Positions 55,901 to 64,000 of a stretch of 64,000 nt of DNA are shown piece after piece; positions within the stretch are counted from its first letter, which is position 1; each line of letters opens with the position of its first letter. The translations under genes and the position numbers were made by a program. This DNA is from Pratylenchus scribneri. Lineage: Eukaryota; Nematoda; Chromadorea; Rhabditida; Pratylenchidae. The notes below the pieces were generated by a model that worked only from the letters and a program-made list of their open reading frames with translations, was not told the origin of the DNA and searched no databases. The stretch covers positions 2,728,001-2,792,000 of the forward strand of contig JAQSEB010000004.1 of NCBI GenBank assembly GCA_030063045.1. The letters are read 5' to 3'.

Positions 55901-58900
55901 TTTTATTATTTGTTTTTTTCAAATCAATTTTATAGGATTTATTCATCCAGCAATTTGCTGAATGTTATCAAATTTATTCTAATTAGAGAATTGTCTTTTT
56001 GCCTATTTTTTAGCCAATAGCCCAAAGAAGTATTAACCACTATAGAAAAATGAATGAAAGGCCTGAATTTCCTCTGCAAAATGGAATTATTATATTTTTG
56101 AATTTTGTAATCATTCGGAGAAGAATGGAGAATACTGATACTGACAACTGACTATTTATTCCATCTTAAATTTTTAATAATTTTTAAATCCATCTCTGCT
56201 AGTTTGTAATGATTAATGAATTTGTAAATTCCGACTAGTTTATAATTCTAAATTGTAATTGTAATTGTAAAACTTAGATTGTAATTGTAATTGCGAATTG
56301 TAATTGTAAAACTTAGATTGTAATTGTAATTGCGAATTGTAATTGTAAAACTTAGATTGTAATTGTAATTGTGAATTGTAATTGTAAAACTTAGATTGTA
56401 ATTGTAATTGCGAATTGTAATTGTAAAACTTAGATTGTAATTGTAATTGTGAATTGTAATTGTAAAACTTAGATTGTAATTGTAATTGCGAATTGTAATT
56501 GTAAAACTTAGATTGTAATTGTAATTGTGAATTGTAATTGTAAAACTTAGATTGTAATTGTAATTGCGAATTGTAATTGTAAAACTTAGATTGTAATTGT
56601 AATTGCGAATTGTAATTGTAAAACTTAGATTTTAATTGTAATTGCGAATTGTAATTGTAAAACTTAGATTGTAATTGTAATTGCGAATTGTAATTGTAAA
56701 ACTTAGATTGTAATTGTAATTGCGAATTGTAATTGCGAATTGTAATTGTAAATTCTAAGTTGTAATTGTAAATTCTAAGTTATAATTGTAATTTTAAGAT
56801 TGTAATTGTAATTGCGAATTGTAATTGTAAAACTTAGATTTTAATTGTAATTGCGAATTGTAATTGTAAATTCTAACTTGTAATTGTAAATTCTAAGTTA
56901 TAATTGTAATTTTAAGATTGTAATTGTAATTCTAAGTTGTAATTGCGAATTGTAATTTTAAATTCTAAATTATAATTGTAATTGTAATTTTAAGATTGTA
57001 ATTGTAAATTCCATCGGTTCTGATGACTGTGAAGGAACTTGAACAAAAACAAGGAAAATAAATAGAAATTGTATAAAATTTCGTCCATTTATTATTTGGT
57101 CCTATTAAAATAAACGATAGTCACTTAAATTTGGCTTTAATTTTCTACAAAATATTCAAACAACAAATGCCACTGCCCACAAAATAATCAAATTTCCACC
57201 ACAAACAAAATAATCAAATTTCCACCACAATTTTTTATTTAGGTTCTCTATCAAATGTTCCGAAAATTCATCCAAATTGGCGAGCCCAATCTGATCCCGT
57301 TGGACTATATTGCTGGCATTGGCTCATTCTTGGTCATTGCTTTTGGTGGTGTGCTTATTGGCATCCTTTTTGCCGTCATGGCTTCATTGGCCACAAAGTA
57401 GGGAAGCAAAGCTTTTGAGAAGATTTGAATTTGAAGGCAGAAAAATCTGGATCTTTTTGATTTTTCACAGCAATTTTGCCTGATTAGTCCAGACCCAAAG
57501 ACCTAAACTTCTTGATTTTCCATTTCTTTTATACCAATAATAATAATATTTAACTAAATTTAAAGCCACTAATTACCCCTCATTTCTAAAAAATGACCAC
57601 CAGTGGGAAAATGAAAAAATTGGGCCACCTTGTCGCCATTCCGTTCAATATAACTCAACAAAGTTTTAACATATTTTGACGATTTTTGTTATCAAATTAA
57701 AGCGCAGACTTTTGGCTATCTAAGAATACTAATTTTATTTAAAATGATTCAAAAATGATGAAGATATGCCCAAAAAACTTTTAAAATGGTCTTTACTATG
57801 GATTAGCCAAATTTTCAGTGGTTTTTTTTTTGGCATAACTTCATCAATTCTGAACCAATTTTAATAAAATTATTATTATTTGATAGCCAAAAGTCTTCAC
57901 TTTAATTTTATACCAAAATCATCAAAATTGGTTCGACTTGATGAGATATTCTAAATGGCGACAAGTTTGGTTGCTCCTTCCATCTCCAATATTGCCCCAA
58001 TCCACCAAAAAAATAACAGGTACACAACCCAAGTGCGCATTTTGGCCCCAGTGTTCATTTTCGTCATCCCCTACATGGCATATTTGACCGCTGAACTCTT
58101 TGGCCTTTCCTCAATTTTGGCCATTGTTGCCTGCGGGATTGGCATGAAACAATATGTGAAGGGCAATTTGAGCCATGATGCTTGCTCATCTGTGAAATAT
58201 TTCGTCAAAATGTTGGCCCAAAGCAGTGAAACGGTGATTTTCATGTTCCTGGGACTGTCCACCATGACACATGTGCATCATTGGGATTGGATGTTTGTGG
58301 GCGGCACAATTGCCTTTTGCCTTCTGCATCGAATTATTGGTTAGTTTTTATGAGGATTTTGAATAATTTTGGAATTTTTTGACTTATTTTTTGCAATTTT
58401 TTAATTGATTTTTTTTGAAAATTTTCAAATTAATTGAAATTTTTTGAAAATTTTATTGCATTTTTAAAAATTTTAAAAAAATGAATTTTTAAAAAAAAAT
58501 TAAATTGAATTTTTGAAAATTTTTAATTGATTTTTTTAAATGAATTTTGAAAAAATTTTTAATTGAGTTTTTAGAAAATTTTTATTTGATTTTTTAAATG
58601 AATTTTTAAAAAAATTTTTAATTGGGTTTTTAGAAAATTTTTATTTAAATTTTTAAATTTTAATTACTTTTTATAAAATTTTCAAATCAATTTTTTAAAA
58701 TTTCAATTAAATTTTTATTGCTCCACCCATATCCATCCAATATATATTCGCAGATTAAATCAAAGTCCATATTTTTACGTTAATATTGAAATTTGAAAGC
58801 ATAAATTCCAATAAAAAAAAACTAATTCTTGTCCATACCTGGAACTTCTTTTTGGCCCTAGTTCCATAAGAAAGCAAGCAACTTATGAAGGCGAGTGCCA

Positions 58901-61900
58901 TTTGAAAGCCCTAAATGTCCTCTAAAAATTTACTTTTGTAATTTTTGAAAACTTTTAAATAATTTGTAAAATAAGCAGCCTTTTTTAAAAATTCGAATTA
59001 ATAAAACTCTAAGACATGTAAATTTTTTAAAGCTTAGATCTTATAGAATTTAAAATGATCAAATTATAGAATAAACTCAGACCTTTAAAAGGATATAATC
59101 GCCTTTCCATATTGGCCAATGTCTCATTAAGCTATTGGCAAAAAAACTGCCTGAGAAATTATAAATTCAATCGGCGATATTCAATGGGCCCGCCCCTCTC
59201 TTGTTCTTGCTTGATTGGAGGGAACATAAATTTTCCCTTCCCTTGGGTTATAGAAGAAAAAAAGAATACGGTACTGGTACAGTATACTTCCCTTGTTAAA
59301 AATAGAGCGAGCATGAATTTTCCCTCTAGCAATATTTTTGATGGAAACGGTAAAGGAAAAAACTGACAAATTTACAACCACCAAATTGAGTCAAAGTTTT
59401 TGGACCGTATCTCAGCGAAGCTATAGCCAATTTTGGAAGACGATATGTCATTTTAAAGACCAAAGTGCCCTCTGCAATTTGGGTTATTTAAATTTTAATT
59501 AAATCAAAGCTTTAAAAGAAAAATACCAGCATTAAAAATTACATGTCTTTGAGAACAATACACCCGAATTCGAGAGATAAAGCCACTTATTTTACAAATT
59601 ATTTTAATTTTTCAAAAATTAAAATGGCCACTTTTAAGTGGACATTTAGGGCTTTCAAATGGCATATAGCCTTCCTGAATTGGCAACTTCATTTTTGGGC
59701 TATGGCCAAAATAACGATTCAACCCTTTCGCAACCTAATTCCCTCTTTTTGAACCTGATTACTCAGAGGAAAAACCGTTTATTTTTCAAATTATTTTTAA
59801 ATTTAAAAAATTAGAATGGCCACTTTTTAGAGGACATTTAGGGCTTTCAAATGGCATATCGCCTTCCTGAATTGGCAACTTCATTTTTGGGCTATGGCCA
59901 AAATAACGATTCAACCCTTTCGCAACCTAATTCCCTCTTTTTGAACCTGATTACTCAGAGGAAAAACCGTTTATTTTTCAAATTATTTTTAAATTTAAAA
60001 AATTAGAATGGCCACTTTTTAGAGGACATTTAGGGCTTTCAAATGGCATATAGCCTTCCTAAATTGGCTACTTCATTATTGAGTTATGGCCAAAATAACG
60101 ATTCAACCTTTTACAACCATTTATTTCCCTCCCCATAATTTTAGGCGTCGTTGTCCAATGCGCTATTTTGAATCGATTTCGTACCAAAAAATTCACTTTC
60201 TCCGACCAATTCGTCCTCTCCTACGGCGGCCTACGTGGGGCCATTGCCTTCGGGTTGGTTGTGTCGTTGGACGATGATTTGCCGGTGAAAAATTTGTTCG
60301 TCACCACCTGCATTGCGGTCATTTTCTTCACCGTTTTTGTGCAGGTAAAAGATAGGGGTTAAAGGGATGGTTAATAAGGAATTGGGCGAAAAATTTATCA
60401 AAAATTTTCTATTGGTTTTTTAATAATTTCTAACCTAAAAATTGCCATTTTTCAAATAAAATGCGCCAATGACAATTAAAAATGCAAATTTATATCTCAA
60501 TTTTGTATTAATTCTTCAACAGGGCATCACAATTCGACCTTTGCTCTATTGGTTGAAGGTGGAAAAGCAGGACATTGACCATAAAGAGCGGATGATCGAG
60601 AAGATTTACACGAGGGTAAGTCCGTAAAAAGCTCATCTAAATGCAAAATAGGTTTTTGGCTCATAACTCAATGAGGCAAAAACCAATTTAGGAAGGCGAT
60701 ATGTCATTTTAAAGGCCTAAATTTCCTCTATAAAATAGATTATTTAAATTTTTCAATTTATGAAATTATTTGAATAAAAATACATTTCCCTCTGATGAAC
60801 TCTGGCTATTCATCCCACTCTCAAACTTTTACTCAATTTAAAGTTAAAAATAAAGTATTTAATAATTTAATGAAGCCACTTTGTAGAAGAAATTTAGCCC
60901 TTTTAAATGGTATAGTGCCTTCCCAAATTAGCTTCCGCTTCCATGAGAAATTAACTAAAAACTAAGCAAATAAATTCATCAATCGCACCTTCCCTTTTTC
61001 ATATATTATAAATTAGGTTTTTGGCCCCCCATAACTCAAAGAGGTAAAAGCAAATTTAGGAAAACCATATGCCATTTGAAAGGCCTGAATTTCCTCTACA
61101 AAATAGTTTTATTTAAAATTTTTAATTTATGAAATTATTTGGAGAAAAATGAATTTCCCCTGAAGAACTCAAGTTGCTCCAATTCTCACTTTTAATTATT
61201 TTAAAGCTGAAAAAATAAATTTTTAAAAATTTTATAAAGTTCTTTTGTAGAGGAATTTCAGACCTTTTAAATGGTATAAAACCTTCTCAGATTGGCTAAA
61301 AGCCTCAGTGCTGAGAAATGGGCCAAAAACCTAGGCAAATGAATACTCATCAATCCTTCCTCTCTTCATATGTATCTGCCTAGGTTTTTGACGAATAACG
61401 CGATGAGACAAAAGCCATTGGAAGGCGATATGTTATTTTAAAGCCCAAAGTTTCCTCTACCAAATGGCTATTTTATTTTTTGAATTTTTTTAATAATATT
61501 TCGAGTAAAATGGATTTTCCTGAGAAGAAAGCGAATTGCTCCCATTCTCAAACTTTTAATCAATTTCAAGTTGAAAATAAAAAGAATAAAAAATAGAGAG
61601 AGGATATTTTATAGAATAAACTCAGATCTTTCAAACGGTATATCGTCTTCTCTGATTGGCTAAAGCCTCAGTCAGTAATGAGCCAAAAACTTAAGCAGAT
61701 GTCTTTCCTCAAATGAAATCATGCGAATTCCACTTTTTTTCCTTTTTTCAGTATTGCGATTATATGATGGCCGGATTGGAGGATATCGCCGGTCAAAAGG
61801 GCAAAAATTCCGTCCGAGATGGGTAAATAAAAATAAATTTTTAGGCAGAGGGAAAATAAATGGGAAATATTTAATTTATGGAAACATTTTTCGTATCTTA

Positions 61901-63201
61901 AAATAATTCCTTTTTGAGGCCATATAATTTGGCCATAACAAAATTTGGTCTGAAGGTTTGGTTTATGTTTAGGATTGAAATTTGGACTTATTATCTTTCA
62001 AGAGCATAGGAATCTTGAAATATCTTAATTTGGCCAAGTTTTATGGCCATAAAAATTATTTTTTCTTACTAAAAGTTTTGGCAAATTCAATGTTTCTTTT
62101 CATTTAATTAATCCAAAATGAATTAATATTATTAAAATTTTATTAGTTTCGAACGTTTCAATGCAAAAATTCTGAAGCCAGTTTTGATGCGAAATGAACA
62201 GCGCAAAACATTCGACACATCCTCAATTGTGCGCGCCTACAGGAAGATCACATTGATTGAGGTGAATGGCTATTCTATATTTTAATTACATTTACATGTG
62301 TATATAAGGGAGAATTTGTATATTTATTTGACCTACATTGTTCAAGTCAAGATATTTTCTCCGCTGCTGGAGTAAATTTTGAATGCAAAGTTACACGAAT
62401 TTTCTCTCAATTCAATCATATGGCCATTTTGTTTAACAAATTGGACATTTTCCAATGTAATCTATCCATTGTATAATGTCGGCATTTTGCTTACTAAGAT
62501 TGGCATAAAATTAGACAAAATTGGGCCCATATATATAAATTTTGCCTATAGGCATTTGCTTACCAAAAATGGCAATAATTAGACTAAATCATTAAGTACA
62601 GTAATTATTTATAAATTTGCCTCTATGTATATAAATTGGCATAGAGTGGACAAAATTGAAGCCAAATTCTTACTGGTATTCCTAATAATCCCCAGTAAAA
62701 TGAATTAAATTAAATTAGAATTCTTCATAAACTCGAGACAAATTCTGACAAATTTAATAAAACATCACTTCCCCTTTCTAAAAGGCCCAACAAATTGTGC
62801 GTTCCAGCATTCGAAAATCAAAGAAACTACATTCCCAAAAGAGGGTCGGCCTCGGCTGCGGTGGCCGAGTTGGGCCGATCGCCGCCGCACATTCGCCTTC
62901 CTCACTTTCGTCCACGTTGGGCAGCAGCAATTGTTGGACCACAACATCCACGGCGATGATGATCATCGAGGATGGTGGTGGCCACAATTCTAATAAAAAT
63001 GGAACGAACACGGATGATTTGGAGGAGAGCAGAGCAAATTCGCCGATTGCTTCCTCCAATAATGATGATGGCAAGGAGGGTGGTGGCAAAATTGAGGAGG
63101 ATGAAGAAGGAGGAGGCCATTTTGGCCCTTTAAATGAAGATGATGGAAGACTTCAGATTGTTGGCCATGAAGCACAGAATTCATCAACGGAATTGGAACA
63201 G
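52985..63201 (+). CDS. Na+/H+ exchanger, NHE/NHX family (3' end probably beyond window)
   Basis: NHE-type exchangers swap Na+ for H+ across a membrane, setting cell or lumen pH. Eleven exons join in phase to 861 codons: 52985-53732, 54693-54866, 54911-55003, 55662-55858, 57243-57397, 58020-58339, 60145-60344, 60523-60615, 61752-61822, 62147-62261 and 62785-63201. Family landmarks: [81 protein letters not shown] with the core Asn-Asp at residues 399-400, [15 protein letters not shown], and [11 protein letters not shown] around residue 590. The 220-residue N-terminus is unusually long and polar, with one hydrophobic segment ([11 protein letters not shown], about 119-137). The tail holds Ser/Gly/Asp-rich sequence. 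Exon 11 ends at CAG followed by GCAAGT, a textbook GC donor; reading on instead gives a stop at 63250-63252 after LFLVPT. The orthologue among nematode nhx genes is not resolved. Confidence 0.9.
53780..54625. mobile_element. Family 1 palindromic elements in exchanger intron 1
   Basis: Left arms begin near 53783, 53960 and 54330, and right arms end near 54260 and 54615. The intron between exons 1 and 2 consists largely of these copies. Confidence 0.65.
55004..55661. repeat. Exchanger intron 3 with ACCGAACCGA-rich repeat remnant
   Basis: Words like ACTGAACCGAACCGAGG (55049) and AACCGAACCGAAATATG (55456) mark the two sides of an approximately 450-bp block with TTTTTGGCCAAAAACCGAAA inside. This is probably a degenerate repeat; no exon is seen. 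Confidence 0.4.
56235..57010 (+). repeat. TTGTAA-type satellite in exchanger intron 4
   Basis: A regular unit, ACTTAGATTGTAATTGTAAT plus TGCGAATTGTAATTGTAAA, repeats about 15 times with a period near 39 bp, then decays to AAATTCTAAGTTATAATTG variants. The same sequence family occurs at 31745 and, inverted, at 38905. Confidence 0.95.
57640..57960. mobile_element. Palindromic element, family 3
   Basis: The left arm includes CAAATTAAAGCGCAGACTTT, TGGCTATC and GATGAAGATATGCCCAAAAA. The right arm has the complement TTTTTTGGCATAACTTCATC, TTGATAGCCAAAAGTC and TTCACTTTAATTTTAT. It lies in exchanger intron 5, ending just before exon 6. Related copies are at 63260-63720. Confidence 0.7.
58340..60144. 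repeat. Exchanger intron 6: family 1 copies and a 192-bp tandem repeat
   Basis: A T-rich simple region fills 58350-58720. A family 1 copy lies at about 58855-59130. At 59560-60130 three consecutive units, each containing CTGATTACTCAGAGGAAAAA, a family 1 right arm and CCAAAATAACGATTCAACC, repeat with a period of 192 bp (GAACCTGATT at 59751 and 59943). Units 1 and 2 are almost identical, so the duplication is recent. Confidence 0.75.
60655..61700. mobile_element. Three family 1-related elements in exchanger intron 8
   Basis: Three consecutive diverged copies start near 60655, 61023 and 61385 and end near 60960, 61320 and 61690. They share AGGTTTTTGGCTCATAACTC-like starts and GGCTAAAGCCTCAGT-like ends. 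They form a subfamily distinct from the copies at 43.8-54.6 kb. Confidence 0.6.
61823..62146. mobile_element. Family 2 palindrome in exchanger intron 9
   Basis: TTTTTGAGGCCATATAATTTGG at about 61912 faces CTTAATTTGGCCAAGTTTTATGG at about 62024, around a T/A-rich loop. The element fills most of the intron. Confidence 0.5.
62262..62784. other. Exchanger intron 10, no other feature
   Basis: AT-rich intron DNA without a recognisable repeat or exon; the frame at 62379-62582 lacks motifs. Confidence 0.4.
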
Positions 63202-63254
63202 GCAAGTTTTTTGGGGCGGAAGTTGGCGGCATTGTTTTTGGTGCCAACTTAACG

Positions 63255-63725
63255 TCTTTTAAAATAACTCATTAAGGATTGAAACATATTTTGATAATTT
63301 TAGTATCAAATTAAAGAGGAGACTTTTGGCTATCCAATGATATTAATTTTTATTAAAATTGGTTTAGAATTGATGAAGTAATGCTCAAAAAACCACGAAG
63401 ATTTTGGCTAATCCATGGTAGTCCCCACTAACTTGCGCCGTTTATCATAACTCATCAAGGATTGAATATATTTTTATGATTTTAGAATCAAATTAAAGAG
63501 CAGAATTTTGCCTATCCAATGATATTAATTTTATTTAAATTGGATCAGAATTGAAGAAATTATCCCCAAAAACCATTGAAAATTTGACACAAAGTCATTT
63601 AAATGGCTTTTTGGGGCATAACTTAATCATTTCTGAGCCAATTAAAATAAAATGAATATTATTAAATAGCCTAAAGACTACTCTTTAATTTGATAACAAA
63701 ATTACAAAAATTTGTTCAGTCTTTA
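63255..63725. mobile_element. Family 3 palindromic elements, nested or tandem copies
   Basis: AACTCATTAAGGATTGAAAC at about 63268 and ATAACTCATCAAGGATTGAA at about 63446 start two left arms that share ATCAAATTAAAGAG and TATCCAATGATATTAATTTT. A right arm, TTGGGGCATAACTTAATC through CTTTAATTTGATAACAAAAT, follows at about 63611-63706. If exon 63201 is spliced, this lies in the next intron. Confidence 0.6.
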
Positions 63726-64000
63726 GTTATTATAAGCGGAGGCATATCGGGACGATGTCACTTATTTTTTATGAATGTGCGAGGATCATCTTTTTTAGGC
63801 AATTTCAATTTTTGAGATTAATGAACAAAATTAAATTAGCCACCAGTTAAATGAAAGGAAAATATTCAATATTTTAATTAAGTTAATTTTAATATTCAAA
63901 TTATTTAAAAAAAGACATCCAAAAGAAGTACATAGAAAATATGCAACTATTACCATTTGGCCATAACTCAAAGAGGAAGAAACCAATTCAGGATGGCCAT
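63726..64000. other. Window edge, family 1 left arm at the end
   Basis: AT-rich DNA. The last 45 bases (TTTGGCCATAACTCAAAGAG and onward) are the start of a family 1 element cut by the window edge. Confidence 0.5.

Overview
This window looks like nuclear DNA from a nematode, most likely a plant-parasitic tylenchid, and a cyst nematode (Heteroderidae) would fit best. The sequence is very AT-rich. Its genes are split into many small exons with TTTCAG-like acceptors, and two introns appear to start with GC. Four gene types point to nematodes: a chemoreceptor of the nematode srsx class, an AKH/GnRH-like neuropeptide precursor of the NLP-47 type, a FIG4-type lipid phosphatase and an NHX-type Na+/H+ exchanger. 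The species is inferred, not read from the sequence. All exon models were spliced by eye from splice signals, reading phase and remembered family motifs; no search was run.

Layout. 0-10.4 kb: a tRNA-Pro, several repeat families and a less AT-rich block (8.2-10.3 kb) with no gene I can support. 10.5-14.3 kb: srsx-class GPCR, minus strand. 14.3-19.5 kb: repeat copies and the largest 40-bp satellite array. 19.5-23.2 kb: minus-strand exons of a secreted coiled-coil protein (one gene or two), with minisatellites and an inverted repeat between the exons. 25.1-26.0 kb: a small four-exon gene for a low-complexity basic protein. It lies so close upstream of fig-4 that the two may form an operon. 26.4-42.4 kb: fig-4, 19 exons and 1202 codons. 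Its introns hold a tRNA-Asn, a tRNA fragment, two large oppositely oriented satellites and, antisense in intron 13, the complete nlp-47-like gene. 42.4-52.9 kb: mostly palindromic dispersed repeats, two satellite arrays and one orphan reading frame. 53.0-63.2 kb and probably beyond: an NHX-type Na+/H+ exchanger in at least 11 exons.

The recognised genes do not form one pathway. FIG4 acts on endolysosomal PI(3,5)P2, the exchanger moves Na+ and H+ across a membrane, and the GPCR and neuropeptide belong to sensory and neuroendocrine signalling. The most notable points are the antisense AKH-like gene inside fig-4, the secreted coiled-coil gene with 11- and 14-residue repeats, the five-array 40-bp satellite, inverted satellites within one transcription unit, and several families of palindromic non-coding elements.
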